The notes: generated from the sequence alone by a model not told the origin. A stretch of DNA of 64,000 nucleotides from Clostridia bacterium (GCA_017465865.1 JAFTVF010000007.1:1-64000), one strand, 5' to 3'; shown: positions 16,623 to 26,023, numbered from the stretch's first letter. Numbers and translations are program-made.

Positions 16623-17621
16623 TTATATTTTTTCAAAAAACAGCTTCGCCGTAACCGTTTTCAGCGCGGCAGACGGGGTCAGCTCCCCGCATTTGATACC
16701 GCTGATCGCCGCGTATACCGCCTCGTACAGCGCAAGCAGACCCGTTTTCGAAAACTTCGCCGCCTGTTCGCGGTGCTTTTTCACGACGAATTCTTTCATA
16801 CCCAGCGCCAACGCCACCTCGCGGTCGCTGCCCTTGCAGTTCGCCGTATCGTACAGTTTTTTGAAATACCCCGCAAGCGACGAAAGCAGCGCCGTTTCGT
16901 TGTACCCGCGCGTAGACAGGTCGTTTACGATCTTCATATACGCGGAATAGTTTTTCCGCGCGAGCGCGTCCGTCAGCTCGAAAATTTTATATTCGGTATC
17001 GGGATACACGAGCGAATCCACGATCTCGTCCGTCAACCGCGCCTGACCCGTCGCCTCGCAATAACCGAGCAGTTTTTCCGTTTCCTTGGCAATCCTCGAC
17101 ATATCGAATACGCAGTAGGTAGCGAGCTTTCCGCAGGTGATCCCGTCCGCGTATACCCCCGCGCGCTTACAGGTGATATAGATCCATTTTTTGATGGTTT
17201 CCTCGTCCGAGCGCGAGCAGTCCACGAACGTAACGTTCGGCTTTTTCGCAAGCGCCGCCGTGCCGACTTTCCCCTTGGACGAATTGAGAATAATCAACAT
17301 TCCGTCTGCGGGCGGGTTTTCGAACAGGGCTTTGAGATAGGTTTCGTATTCCTTTTCCGTGGGATAAAATTCCGTTACCCGCACCACGCGTTTCTCGCTG
17401 ACGAACGGAAAACAGCTCAGCGCCTCTCCAAGCGCACGCATTTTATCGCCTTTGAGCGTATTGCCGTCGAACGCGACGAAATCGAGGGTCGGTTCTTGCA
17501 AAAACCTTGCCCGCAAAAGCACTTCCCCCTTTTCGCGGAAATACACCTCCTCGCCCTCGAAAAGATAGATCGGGCGCGCGCCGTTATCGTCTGTAAATTT
17601 TTTGAACTCTACGTATTTCAT
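16623..17621 (-). CDS. holA: DNA polymerase III delta subunit
   Basis: Known role: clamp-loader subunit that opens the sliding clamp. The 332-residue length fits. Recognisable blocks are IYLFEGEEVYFREK (N-terminal P-loop-like fold without Walker motifs), KRVVRVTEFYP, LIILNSSKGKVG, and the C-terminal collar helices ending SAALKTVTAKLFFEKI. In Firmicutes holA is commonly found just after comEC, as here (84 bases separate them). It has its own predicted promoter in that gap. Confidence 0.92.
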   Translation of the reverse strand: MKYVEFKKFTDDNGARPIYLFEGEEVYFREKGEVLLRARFLQEPTLDFVAFDGNTLKGDKMRALGEALSCFPFVSEKRVVRVTEFYPTEKEYETYLKALFENPPADGMLIILNSSKGKVGTAALAKKPNVTFVDCSRSDEETIKKWIYITCKRAGVYADGITCGKLATYCVFDMSRIAKETEKLLGYCEATGQARLTDEIVDSLVYPDTEYKIFELTDALARKNYSAYMKIVNDLSTRGYNETALLSSLAGYFKKLYDTANCKGSDREVALALGMKEFVVKKHREQAAKFSKTGLLALYEAVYAAISGIKCGELTPSAALKTVTAKLFFEKI

Positions 17622-17653
17622 TCCAAACCGCCTCCCGTCTGTCTTCTCCCGTT

Positions 17654-17682
17654 ATTATAGCATATTCCGTGCAAAAAAGCAA
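17654..17682 (-). promoter_or_regulatory. Sigma-A-type promoter for holA
   Basis: Minus-strand TTGCTT (17677-17682), 17-base spacer, TATAAT (17654-17659), about 30 bases upstream of the holA ATG. Confidence 0.65.
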
Positions 17683-17705
17683 GGAAATCCCCGATATTTA
17701 TCCAC

Positions 17706-19385
17706 TTACCCGTTGACAATCCCTACCACCGCGAAAAACGCCGTAAAACACAGCGCGGCGTAGAGCTTACGCACACGCGGCGATAAGTTCCATTTATCCG
17801 AAAGAAAGGTACAGCCCGCGTAATAACAGATCATACTCCCCGCCGTGAATTTCAATCCCGTCAGTGCGAATTTTGAAAAGTCCGCGACCTCGAACAAAAG
17901 CAACGAAGCCGACCATACGAGGTTGGGCAGGTAAAGCACCGCACCCGTTGCTGAGACGGGTAACAGACAAGCCAGCACCGCTAACACGAGCAAGGCGGAA
18001 AATACGCAACTTATCAAGGGCACGAAAACAAAATTAAGCAGCAACGACCAGCCCGATAAGAAATCAAACGCATATAAAAGTACGGGCGCGGTGGCGATCT
18101 GCGCGGCAATACTGACGGAGAGCACGGAGCTTACGCCGCGGAATACGCGCTCGCCCAAGGACAAAGGCAAAGTATCCCCTTGATCGAATATCGCCTGTTG
18201 TTCGTCGGTAAGTTTTCGCGGAAAGCGTTTTCTTGCGAAACGAAACATCGTATCGAACGCCGCGAACACGGGGCGTTTCAAGAGCGCGATGCCAAGGCAG
18301 GCAAGAAAGGTGAGCTGAAACCCGACCTCAAACAACGCGGTAGGCGATAGCAGTAAAAGAAAGATCGCCGCCGCGCCGAGCGTTTCCAGCATATCGGTAT
18401 GTAAGCCGAGCAGCATTGCACCGTACGAGATCAAGCACAGCACCGTCGCGCGGATCACGGACGGCGTAAAACCGCAAACGCCCGAATAAAAGACGAGCAG
18501 CGCCGAAAGCAATACAAAGCGTACGGGTTTGGGAAGTTTTCTAAGCGGGGTTTTCCTAAGCAACACAAGGCAAAACGCGTACAGCGCGCCGATATGTAAG
18601 CCCGATACGGCAAAGATATGCGCGATGCCTCCCATGCGCATATTTTCAAGTAAGTCCGTTTCGATGCCCGAAGTATCCCCCGTAAGCACCGCCAAGGTTA
18701 CGGCGGCGGGCGACTCGTCCATGCCCGCATACAGTCTGTTTTCCAACCTCGTATATACGGATAAAAACAGATCGAACGAATGCCCCGAAACGGCGCAGTC
18801 CGTGCCGTTCATAGCAAACCGCACTCCGTCGCCGATATCGTTCGCGCGAAAGCCGTAGTCGTTGAAATATTCGGTATCCGTCCGCACTCTGCCCTCGATC
18901 AAAACCTCGTCGGAAAGCGATACGCTTTCACAGAGCGAGGTAGGCAGGTATGCGACGAGCTTGCCTGTTTCCGTATTCCCGTCGATATACAGATCGTCGA
19001 GCACGAACTTCGTCGTTTCCCCGTAGCTCTTTTTCTCTACCACCCGCCCGACGACGGGCATTTCCCCGTCGTATACCGTCGTATCGGCAAAATCCCGCAA
19101 ACGGGCGAGCATGGAAAATACGCCGACCGCAAAACACAGCGCCAACACGATAACGGCAAGCGCCGTCTTTTTCAGGCGTCGCAGGGAAGTACAAAAACAA
19201 AAAGGCGCGACGGCAAACGGGAGCAACAGCATGCTCCACCAAGCCGAAACGTCTTTGAGAAAATATAAATACCCGAACACAATGCCGAGGCATAAAAAAA
19301 CCGCCGAGAAAAATACGGGACGGAAATTGAAGAGCTTATCGATCTCTCCGTTATTTTCATCCGAACTTTTCACAGCGTTTTTCAT
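17706..19385 (-). CDS. ComEC/Rec2-type DNA uptake channel protein lacking the MBL domain
   Basis: Known role: ComEC forms the inner-membrane channel for single-stranded DNA uptake in competence. The 559-residue protein has the N-terminal DUF4131/OB part (VVGRVVEKKSYGETTKFVLDD) and the Competence domain (NMRMGGIAHIFAVSGLHIGALYAF, GFTPSVIRATVLCLISYGAMLLG, EVGFQLTFLACLGIALL) with many membrane helices. It then ends without the C-terminal metallo-beta-lactamase domain that brings standard ComEC to 700-800 residues. An upstream in-frame extension (to 19466) overlaps nrnA; the ATG at 19385, with AAGGGA just upstream, is preferred. It follows nrnA by 19 bases. Confidence 0.88.
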   Translation of the reverse strand: MKNAVKSSDENNGEIDKLFNFRPVFFSAVFLCLGIVFGYLYFLKDVSAWWSMLLLPFAVAPFCFCTSLRRLKKTALAVIVLALCFAVGVFSMLARLRDFADTTVYDGEMPVVGRVVEKKSYGETTKFVLDDLYIDGNTETGKLVAYLPTSLCESVSLSDEVLIEGRVRTDTEYFNDYGFRANDIGDGVRFAMNGTDCAVSGHSFDLFLSVYTRLENRLYAGMDESPAAVTLAVLTGDTSGIETDLLENMRMGGIAHIFAVSGLHIGALYAFCLVLLRKTPLRKLPKPVRFVLLSALLVFYSGVCGFTPSVIRATVLCLISYGAMLLGLHTDMLETLGAAAIFLLLLSPTALFEVGFQLTFLACLGIALLKRPVFAAFDTMFRFARKRFPRKLTDEQQAIFDQGDTLPLSLGERVFRGVSSVLSVSIAAQIATAPVLLYAFDFLSGWSLLLNFVFVPLISCVFSALLVLAVLACLLPVSATGAVLYLPNLVWSASLLLFEVADFSKFALTGLKFTAGSMICYYAGCTFLSDKWNLSPRVRKLYAALCFTAFFAVVGIVNG

Positions 19386-19404
19386 AAGTATTCCCTTGAT
19401 TGCT

Positions 19405-20370
19405 TTATTCCAGATATTGCGATACGGTATAAGACAGTCTGTCGAGCACGTCCTCGATCTCGCCAAACAGCATACAGCCCGCCGCGCGGATATGCCCGCC
19501 GCCGCCGTACGTGCCCGCGATCTTGTTCACGTCCGCGTATTCCTTCGAGCGCAACGAAACCTTGTACTGTCCTTGCTTTACCTCCATCACCGAAGCCGCG
19601 ACCTCTACCGTGTCCACGTTCAGCGGGAAATCGACGAACCCCTCCGTCATGCCGTTATCCGCGCCGCATTCCTGCATCGCCTGTTTCGTAACGACGATCA
19701 CGGCAAAGCGTTCGTTATGGTAAAACCGCATTCCGCTCATCACCCTCGCGTGCAACGCCGCGCGAGCCTTGGGCTGTCTTTTGAACAGCATATAGTTATA
19801 ATATCGGATATCCGCGCCCGCGCCGACGAGCTTTGCCGCCAACACAAGCGTTTCTTCCGTAACGTCGTCGTGAGAAAAATTCCCCGAATCCGTCAGCAAG
19901 CCCACGAGCAGGTATTCCGCTATTTTCTTATCCAGCGTAACGCCCAACAGGTTAATAAGCTCGGCGACGTTCATACAGTTTGCCGAACATTCGCGCACGA
20001 AATTATATTTGCCGAAACGGTTGTTGGAAATATGATGATCGATATTCACGGTATCAATCTTTTTTCGCCGCGCCGTCAAGAACTCTTCCGTCAGCAAGCC
20101 CAAACGCTGTTCGTCGCTGCAATCCACGGTAACGAGCAGATCGTATTCCCCTTGCGGTTTTTTACGCACCTTGTCCAAACCGTCAAGAAAAGCGAGGTTG
20201 GACGGAATATCCGTTTCCACACACACCTCATTGAAAATCCCCAAGCTATCGAGCGCCGAGGACAGCGCGAGCGCACTGCCGAACGCGTCGCCGTCGGGGC
20301 GCATGTGCGTAAAAATCGCGATACGCTTCGCCTGTTTTATTCTGTTTGCAATCTTTTCCAAAGTATCCAT
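19405..20370 (-). CDS. nrnA: DHH-family nanoRNase/pAp phosphatase NrnA
   Basis: Known role: degrades 2-5-mer RNA and dephosphorylates pAp. The 321-residue protein shows the DHH phosphoesterase motifs HMRPDGDAFGSALAL, VTVDCSD and NIDHHISN, followed by LLTDSGNF, and the DHHA1 domain ending in GTYGGGGHIRAAG. In Bacillus-type operons it often sits after rbfA, as here, though a predicted terminator stands between them. comEC follows closely downstream. Confidence 0.93.
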   Translation of the reverse strand: MDTLEKIANRIKQAKRIAIFTHMRPDGDAFGSALALSSALDSLGIFNEVCVETDIPSNLAFLDGLDKVRKKPQGEYDLLVTVDCSDEQRLGLLTEEFLTARRKKIDTVNIDHHISNNRFGKYNFVRECSANCMNVAELINLLGVTLDKKIAEYLLVGLLTDSGNFSHDDVTEETLVLAAKLVGAGADIRYYNYMLFKRQPKARAALHARVMSGMRFYHNERFAVIVVTKQAMQECGADNGMTEGFVDFPLNVDTVEVAASVMEVKQGQYKVSLRSKEYADVNKIAGTYGGGGHIRAAGCMLFGEIEDVLDRLSYTVSQYLE

Positions 20371-20381
20371 TGTTTTTTCTT

Positions 20382-20411
20382 AAAAACTCGCCTCCCTCGT
20401 ATCGAGGGAGG
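20382..20411 (-). terminator. Terminator after rbfA (end of infB operon)
   Basis: A nine-pair stem CCTCCCTCG/CGAGGGAGG (20391-20399, 20403-20411) with a three-base loop is followed, after four bases on the minus strand, by five T residues. Probably the end of the rimP-to-rbfA operon, although nrnA starts only 12 bases beyond. Confidence 0.65.
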
Positions 20412-20422
20412 TGGTCGTCCTT

Positions 20423-20800
20423 TTACTCCTCGTCCGTCGTTTCGGGCGTGGTATATTTGATTTGTTTGAACAACTCGTCCATTTTCGCGCCGTAGACCAT
20501 GCTCCCGTCCATGCGGAAGGTAAGCGTAGGCACGGTACGCATACGCATTACTTGCGACAGTTCGTGGCGAATATACCCTGCGTTCTGCTGCAAAATCTCG
20601 AAAGAACGCTTGGTTTCCGCTTCGCCTGCGCCGTAGATACTCACGTACACGATCGCCGTTTTGAGATCGGGCGCGACGTCCGCTTCGGTTACGGAAATCA
20701 GACCTTTCAGCTCAGGAGCTTTGTCTTTCAAACGCCGTAAAATCGCGCTGATCTCCTTTTGGTATTCGCCGTTTAATCTCGAAGTTCTCGAAATTTTCAT
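20423..20800 (-). CDS. rbfA: 30S ribosome-binding factor RbfA
   Basis: Known role: late maturation of the 30S subunit, including 16S 5' end processing. The 125-residue protein has the family opening RTSRLNGEYQKEISAILRR, then APDLKTAIVYVSIYG, GYIRHELSQVMRMRTVPTLTFRMD, and a short acidic tail. Its ATG overlaps the infB stop by one base (TAATG), indicating translational coupling in the classic infB-rbfA arrangement. Confidence 0.95.
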   Translation of the reverse strand: MKISRTSRLNGEYQKEISAILRRLKDKAPELKGLISVTEADVAPDLKTAIVYVSIYGAGEAETKRSFEILQQNAGYIRHELSQVMRMRTVPTLTFRMDGSMVYGAKMDELFKQIKYTTPETTDEE

Positions 20801-23451
20801 TACGCTTTAATCTCCTCCGTAACGTAACACTCGATAATATCCCCGATGCGGATCTCGTTGAACCCGTCGATCGCACAGCCGCATTCGTAGCCGTAGTTGA
20901 CTTCTTTCACGTCGTCCTTGAACCGCTTCAACTGCTTCACGCCGCCCTCGCAGATCATGATATCCTCGCGATAGATACGCAGCTTTCCGCCGCGGACGAT
21001 CTTGCCGTCCGTTACGTAGCAGCCCGCGATCGTACCCACGCCCGTGATATTGAACGTCTGACGGACTTCGCATTTACCCGTAAGGATCTCTTTGAGCTTG
21101 GGTGCGAGCATGCCTTTCAGCGCCGCTTCCATATCGTCGATGAGTTCGTAAATGATACGGTAGCTTCTTACGTCTACTTTCGAAGTTTCGGCAAGTTTCT
21201 TCGCCTTGGTATCAGGACGGACGTTAAAGCCGATAATGATCGCGTTCGCGCTGTCGGCGAGCATAACGTCGCCCTCGTTGATCGCGCCCGCCGCCGAATG
21301 AATGACTTTCACGCGGACTTCTTCGTTCGAGAGTTTTTCCAGCGACTGTTTCACCGCCTCTACGCTACCCTGCACGTCGCCTTTGACAATCAGGTTGAGG
21401 TTCTTCATTTTGCCCTCTTCCACCTGTGCAAAGATATAGTCGAGCGAAACGCGGCTCTGTTCTTTGATCATGCTCTCGCGCTCGCGGTTCTTTCTTTCTT
21501 CCTGTACCTGTTTCATGAGCGCTTGATCGACCGCCATGATGCTGTCGCCCGCGTTCGGCACGTCCTCCAAGCCCAGAATGGACACCGCCATCGACGGACC
21601 TGCGGACTTGACGGGTCTGCCCTTGTCGTCGAACATAGCGCGCACGCGACCCATCGTCGTACCCGACAGAATGTTGTCGCCCGTTTTCAGCGTACCCGTC
21701 TGCACGATAATGCTTGCAACGGGGCCTTTGCCCTTGTCGAGCTTGGCTTCGATGATCGTACCCTTTGCCTGACGGTCGGGGTTGGCTTTCAGCTCCTGCA
21801 TTTCCGCAACGAGGTTGACGGAATCGAGCAGTTCGTCGATACCCATACCCGTCTTTGCGGAGATGGGAATGACCATCGTATCGCCGCCCCATTCCTCGGG
21901 CACAAGCTCGTACTGCATCAGTTCTTGCTTGACCTTATCGGGGTTGATCTCGTATTTATCCATTTTATTCATCGCAACGATGATAGGCACGTTCGCCGCT
22001 TTCGCGTGGTTGATCGCTTCTACCGTTTGCGGCATGATCCCGTCGTCCGCCGCAACGACGAGGATAACGATATCCGTTACCTGCGCGCCGCGCGCACGCA
22101 TCGCCGTAAACGCTGCGTGGCCGGGCGTATCGATGAACGTGATCTGTTTGCCTTTCGCCGTAACCGTATACGCACCGATGCTCTGCGTAATACCGCCCGC
22201 TTCGCCCGTCGTAACCGACGTAGCGCGGATACTGTCGAGCAGGGAAGTTTTACCGTGGTCTACGTGCCCCATAACCGTAACGACGGGCGCACGGGTAACG
22301 AGCTTGCTTTCGTCCTCGGCTACCACCGTATCCATCAGCACTTCTTCCGCCGTCTTTTCGGGTTTGTATTCAAGGTCGATCCCCATATCCGCCGCCATCA
22401 GCGCCGCGTTATCGTAATCGATGGAATCGTTGATCCCTTTCATGATCCCCTCTTTGAACAAACGCTTGGTGATCTCTACCGCGGATACGCCGAGCTTTTC
22501 GGACAATACTTTCAAAGGGATCTCCTGCGTGGTAACGACCGCGTGTTCGATCTTGATCGTAGGGATTTCCTGGCGTTTCTGCTTTTTGGGCGAACGCACT
22601 TTTCTGTAACCCGACTTATCCTCGTCGAAATCCTCCACCGTCATACCCTGTTGCTTTATGAGCGTACGCTTGGAAAGAGGTTTCTTTTCCGTATACGTCT
22701 TTTCAAACGTCTTTTTCTTCGCGGGCGCAGAGAACGATTTCTCTCTGCTCGGCGCGATCGGCGCGGCAACGGGTGCGCTGCTTACGGGACGGGCAGGTCT
22801 TGCACCTGCGGGTCTTGCGCCCGTAAACGGTCTGTCGCCTGCGGGTCTTGCGGGTCTGTCGCCCTGCGTACGGGGACGGTAGGTCGCGCCGCTGCCCGTA
22901 GAAACGTCTACGCCGGGTTTTGCCACGTACACGCCCTGTTCCTGTCCGTTACGGAAATATCTCGGCGCGCGGGGCGCGGCGGGAGCTTTGGGCACGAACG
23001 TTCTCGTTTCCGTCTTTTCCGTCTTTTCCGTTTTGGGTTCTTCCGCTTTTTCAGGCTCAGCGGGCGCGGGAGCAGGCTCTTCCGCCTTTTCCTCTTGCGC
23101 TACGGGCGCAGGCTCTTCTACCGTTTCCGTTTTCTTTTTCGTCGTTCTCTTTTTCGGCTTTTCTTCCGTTTCGGGAGCGGCTTCCTTTTCTTTTTTCTCC
23201 GCTTTTGCCTTTGCTTCTTCTTCCGCTTTCGCTTTCGCTTCGGCTTCCGCGGCAAGACGCGCTTCTTCCTCCGCACGCGCCGCCGCTTCCGCGGCTTCAC
23301 GCTCCGCTTTTTCCGTTTCCAATACGGACAGCTTTTTCAGAATTTCCGAAAGGCTCTTTTCTGTGGATGACAGACGTTTTTGCAGCCCGCCGAGCCGCTC
23401 GTCGTCTAAAAGTCCTAAAATTTTCTCCACATTCTCGTATTTCTTTGCCAT
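20800..23451 (-). CDS. infB: Translation initiation factor IF-2
   Basis: Known role: GTPase placing fMet-tRNA on the 30S subunit. The C-terminal half is canonical: IF2_N fold at about 310-360, G1 GHVDHGKT at 395-402, [13 protein letters not shown], then domains II-IV ([20 protein letters not shown]). At 883 residues it is a long form. Residues 1-50, usually another IF2_N fold, look instead like a short coiled coil ([20 protein letters not shown]). They are followed by an Ala/Glu/Lys helix (50-100), a Pro/Glu stretch and an Arg/Pro/Ala segment (195-230). The low-complexity coding generates a 690-residue spurious plus-strand frame. Confidence 0.96.
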   Translation of the reverse strand: MAKKYENVEKILGLLDDERLGGLQKRLSSTEKSLSEILKKLSVLETEKAEREAAEAAARAEEEARLAAEAEAKAKAEEEAKAKAEKKEKEAAPETEEKPKKRTTKKKTETVEEPAPVAQEEKAEEPAPAPAEPEKAEEPKTEKTEKTETRTFVPKAPAAPRAPRYFRNGQEQGVYVAKPGVDVSTGSGATYRPRTQGDRPARPAGDRPFTGARPAGARPARPVSSAPVAAPIAPSREKSFSAPAKKKTFEKTYTEKKPLSKRTLIKQQGMTVEDFDEDKSGYRKVRSPKKQKRQEIPTIKIEHAVVTTQEIPLKVLSEKLGVSAVEITKRLFKEGIMKGINDSIDYDNAALMAADMGIDLEYKPEKTAEEVLMDTVVAEDESKLVTRAPVVTVMGHVDHGKTSLLDSIRATSVTTGEAGGITQSIGAYTVTAKGKQITFIDTPGHAAFTAMRARGAQVTDIVILVVAADDGIMPQTVEAINHAKAANVPIIVAMNKMDKYEINPDKVKQELMQYELVPEEWGGDTMVIPISAKTGMGIDELLDSVNLVAEMQELKANPDRQAKGTIIEAKLDKGKGPVASIIVQTGTLKTGDNILSGTTMGRVRAMFDDKGRPVKSAGPSMAVSILGLEDVPNAGDSIMAVDQALMKQVQEERKNRERESMIKEQSRVSLDYIFAQVEEGKMKNLNLIVKGDVQGSVEAVKQSLEKLSNEEVRVKVIHSAAGAINEGDVMLADSANAIIIGFNVRPDTKAKKLAETSKVDVRSYRIIYELIDDMEAALKGMLAPKLKEILTGKCEVRQTFNITGVGTIAGCYVTDGKIVRGGKLRIYREDIMICEGGVKQLKRFKDDVKEVNYGYECGCAIDGFNEIRIGDIIECYVTEEIKA

Positions 23452-23455
23452 AGGT

Positions 23456-23788
23456 TCAGTTGTTTCCTCCCGAATAGAATTTGAATTGAGGTTCGCTATC
23501 GACGACGGAAAGTATCGCCTTAGCCAAATGATCGTCTGTAATCGCCGCCGCTTTTACCGCCGGGCGGTGGAGCGTTTCTCCGAGTACGCCCGTCTCCGTC
23601 ATAATCAAAGGACAGGCAAACTTCTCTTTTGCTTTCAGCACGGGCTTTAACGAATTTTTCCCGATCCCGCCGTCGGCGACCAGTAAAAATACGCCCTTTT
23701 TCTGCCGTTCTATGCTGTCCGCGCCGAGTACGATCTTTCTCGCGCGGATACAAAACCCGAGATAGGTTTCGATTTTACTTGTTCCCAA
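23456..23788 (-). CDS. ylxQ: L7Ae/L30e-like ribosomal protein YlxQ
   Basis: The 110-residue protein has the L7Ae-like pattern: LGFCIRARKIVLGADSIER, then FLLVADGGIGKNSLKPVLKAKEK and LGETLHRPAVKAAAITDDHLAKAIL. The family binds kink-turn RNA. It lies between ylxR and infB, the standard position in Firmicutes, overlapping ylxR by 14 bases and ending four bases before infB. Confidence 0.88.
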   Translation of the reverse strand: MGTSKIETYLGFCIRARKIVLGADSIERQKKGVFLLVADGGIGKNSLKPVLKAKEKFACPLIMTETGVLGETLHRPAVKAAAITDDHLAKAILSVVDSEPQFKFYSGGNN

Positions 23789-24047
23789 GAGCGTCCTCCT
23801 CGACCCCGCGGTATACCTCGGGATCTACGTTCGAAGAAAAGGTCTTGTTCAAAAGTTTTTTTCCGCAGACTTTGGACAGACACTCCGCCGCGCCGCATAC
23901 GTACGCGCCCCGACCGGGCGCTTTGCCCGTCGGATCGGCAAAGATCTCCCCGTCCGCGTTTTTTACTACGCGCGTCATTTCCTGCTTGGGTTTCATCTCG
24001 CGGCAAGCAATGCACATACGCATAGGAATTTTTTTCGTCTTGGGCAT
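23775..24047 (-). CDS. ylxR: YlxR family (DUF448) nucleic-acid-binding protein
   Basis: The 90-residue protein contains MRMCIACREMKPKQEMTRVV and DPTGKAPGRGAYVCG, the signatures of YlxR, a small RNA-binding protein of the nusA-infB operon (linked in some bacteria to regulation of RNase P activity). Its ATG follows AAGGAGG by six bases. In most Clostridia it directly abuts nusA; here a 244-base hairpin-array repeat separates them. Confidence 0.93.
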   Translation of the reverse strand: MPKTKKIPMRMCIACREMKPKQEMTRVVKNADGEIFADPTGKAPGRGAYVCGAAECLSKVCGKKLLNKTFSSNVDPEVYRGVEEDALGNK

Positions 24048-24078
24048 ACAAGCCTCCTTAGAGTGAAGATACGAAAGG

Positions 24079-24322
24079 GTGAATTGTTACGTAAAGCGAT
24101 ATGCCGTTGGCGCGATATTTGCCTGTGGCAAGCGATATGCCCTAACGGGCGCGATATGTTTTGTCGTACTCGTACGACAAAACGTAGTGGTAAAATTTAT
24201 AAAATACCAGCCACAACGCTTAGCTTTGCTAAGCATATCGCACGAGCAGTAGCGAGTATATCGCAACGCAGTTATATCGCACGCAGTATATCGCGTTTTT
24301 GCCATAGGCGAAAACATATTCA
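24079..24322. repeat. Symmetrical hairpin-array element with GCGATAT / ATATCGC heptamers
   Basis: The heptamer GCGATAT occurs four times on the left (24096, 24112, 24132, 24151) and its reverse complement ATATCGC four times on the right (24235, 24258, 24274, 24288). Left copies alternate with small hairpins (GCC-GTT-GGC, TGCC-TGT-GGCA, GCCC-TAAC-GGGC, and a 10-bp stem at 24158-24181). The right side includes GCTTAGC-TTT-GCTAAGC. The ends carry an imperfect inverted repeat (GGTGAATTGTT with AACATATTCACC). It lies within the nusA operon and codes for nothing. Similar arrays of palindromes separated by GATAT-like words occur in gut Firmicute genomes (recollection, unverified). Confidence 0.85.
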
Positions 24323-24341
24323 CCGCAAAGCTCAGCTTTGC

Positions 24342-25457
24342 TCACTCTTCCGTTTCTTCTTCGTATTCTTCGTTTTCTTCCGCTTCGATCTGTGCGAGCA
24401 CTTCTGCCGCCTCGGGCGAGGACGCGCTCTTCACGTCGATCTTCCAGCCCGTCAGTCTTGCCGCCAAACGCGCGTTCTGACCGTCTCTGCCGATCGCAAG
24501 CGACAGCTTTTCGTCGGGCACGATCGCCATTGCGCTGCGTTCCCCTCTCGCCGTTACGGACAATACCGTTGCGGGCGATAACGCCTTATAAATGAACGCC
24601 AAAGGATCTTCGTTCCAAAGAATAATATCGATCTTTTCCCCGCCGAGCTCTTCCACGACCGCGTTGACTCTCGCCCCGCGGTTGCCTACGCAAGCGCCCA
24701 CCGCGTCCACGCGCGCGTCGTTGGAAAGGATCGCCATCTTCGTACGCTGACCGGGTTCGCGCGCGATCTCTTTGATCTCGACGATGCCCTGACCGATTTC
24801 GGGGACTTGCTCCTCGAACAGCTTCTTAACCAGACCTTGCGCCGTACGGGATACGACGATCTGCGAATTTTTCCCGTTGTTCTTTACGCGCTTTACGAAC
24901 ACTTTGAGTCTGTCGCCCACCGCGTATCTTTCGGTTGCAACTCTGTCCTGAGGCGGCATTACGCCCTCGATCTTCTTATCGCCGAGCTCGACGTATACGT
25001 TGCGTTCGTCGATCTTGCGGATAACGCCTTCCATAAGCTCCCCTTCCTTATCCGAGAATTCGGAGAAGGTATTGTCGCGTTCCGCTTCGTGCAGTTTTTG
25101 CAAAATGACCTGTTTTGCCGTCTGCGCCGCAATACGCCCGAAATTTTTGGGGATAAAGGTATTCACGATCGTATCGCCGACCTGATGGTTCGGGTCAAGC
25201 TCCTGTGCGTCCTCCAAGGAAATTTCCTTGTCCTTATCCACGACCTCTTCCACGACGTAGCGCGTAGCGCGGAATTCGATCGTACCCTTTTCCGCATCGA
25301 GCGTAACGGCAACCTCCGCACCGCCGTCGTACTGTTTTTTGTACGCGGACGCAAGCGCGTTTTCAAGCGTTGCGATAAACGATTCTTCGCTGATTCCCTT
25401 TTCTCTTACCAAGTCGCTAAGCGCCGCAAAAAACTCTTTGTTTTCCATTGTTTTCAA
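24342..25457 (-). CDS. nusA: Transcription termination/antitermination factor NusA
   Basis: Known role: RNA polymerase-associated factor for pausing, termination and antitermination. The 371-residue protein has the NusA N-terminal domain (1-125), an S1 domain (about 130-200, EGVIRKIDERNVYVELG) and two KH domains (GACVGNRGARVNAVVEELGGEKIDI and LAIGRDGQNARLAARLTGWKIDV), then an acidic tail. It lacks the extra C-terminal acidic repeats of E. coli, as usual for Firmicutes. Order rimP-nusA-ylxR-ylxQ-infB-rbfA is standard. Confidence 0.96.
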   Translation of the reverse strand: MKTMENKEFFAALSDLVREKGISEESFIATLENALASAYKKQYDGGAEVAVTLDAEKGTIEFRATRYVVEEVVDKDKEISLEDAQELDPNHQVGDTIVNTFIPKNFGRIAAQTAKQVILQKLHEAERDNTFSEFSDKEGELMEGVIRKIDERNVYVELGDKKIEGVMPPQDRVATERYAVGDRLKVFVKRVKNNGKNSQIVVSRTAQGLVKKLFEEQVPEIGQGIVEIKEIAREPGQRTKMAILSNDARVDAVGACVGNRGARVNAVVEELGGEKIDIILWNEDPLAFIYKALSPATVLSVTARGERSAMAIVPDEKLSLAIGRDGQNARLAARLTGWKIDVKSASSPEAAEVLAQIEAEENEEYEEETEE

Positions 25458-25502
25458 TCTCCTAATTGAATTTTCGTAAAATATATGGTTGATTTTTATT
25501 GC

Positions 25503-25973
25503 TTACAACAATCCCTCGAAATCGATCGCGCGGCAGATCTTCGCGATCTTCGCTTTTTCGAGCTTCATTTCCTCGCCGTTGTCGTCGAGATACACGCACG
25601 TTTCGTCGTGCCCTTTCAAAACGAGTTCGAAAAACTTCTTGCCCTTGATCGGCGCGAACAGCTTTACCTCTACTTTCTGCCCGATACATTTTTGGTAATC
25701 CCGATCGGTTTTTAAGGGTCTGTCAAGCCCGGGGCTGGATACGTTGAGGGTATACGGAGTGCCGAACGTGGGATCTACTTCGTCGAGCACGGGATCGATC
25801 GCACGGTGGAATTTTTCGCAGGTATCGAGGTCCACGCCCGTTTCCGTATCGATATATACGGTAAGCGCAGGTTCTCTGCCTTGCTTAAATTCAAGCTCTA
25901 CGATTTCGATATTCAGTTCCGCCGCGATCGGCAATAAAGCGTTTTCGATCTCTTCGATAGGTTTTATTTTCAT
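25503..25973 (-). CDS. rimP: Ribosome maturation factor RimP
   Basis: Known role: 30S subunit assembly. The 156-residue protein has IEIVELEFKQGREPALTVYID, CEKFHRAIDPVLDE and the hallmark NVSSPGLDRPLKTDRDYQKCIGQ. It is the first gene of the nusA-infB operon. A consensus promoter and a perfect 32-bp palindrome lie just upstream, with AAAGGAAG as the ribosome site. Confidence 0.95.
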   Translation of the reverse strand: MKIKPIEEIENALLPIAAELNIEIVELEFKQGREPALTVYIDTETGVDLDTCEKFHRAIDPVLDEVDPTFGTPYTLNVSSPGLDRPLKTDRDYQKCIGQKVEVKLFAPIKGKKFFELVLKGHDETCVYLDDNGEEMKLEKAKIAKICRAIDFEGLL

Positions 25974-25991
25974 AAACTTCCTTTACATAGC

Positions 25992-26023
25992 ATTATTGAG
26001 AGTGGCGCGCCACTCTCAATAAT
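25992..26023. promoter_or_regulatory. Perfect 32-bp palindrome in the rimP leader
   Basis: ATTATTGAGAGTGGCG (25992-26007) is followed at once by its exact reverse complement (26008-26023). It lies downstream of the predicted transcription start and about 18 bases before the rimP ATG. With no T run behind it, it looks like an RNA stabiliser, an operator or a structured leader rather than a terminator. Confidence 0.75.

Noticed and set aside
19111..20460. 449-residue open frame on the plus strand
   Set aside because: Antisense to nrnA and comEC, both of which have clear motifs; no ribosome site and no recognisable domain.
21298..23370. 690-residue open frame on the plus strand
   Set aside because: It is exactly antisense to infB, its composition is Arg/Phe-rich from reading Lys/Glu/Ala codons backwards, and it has no family motif.
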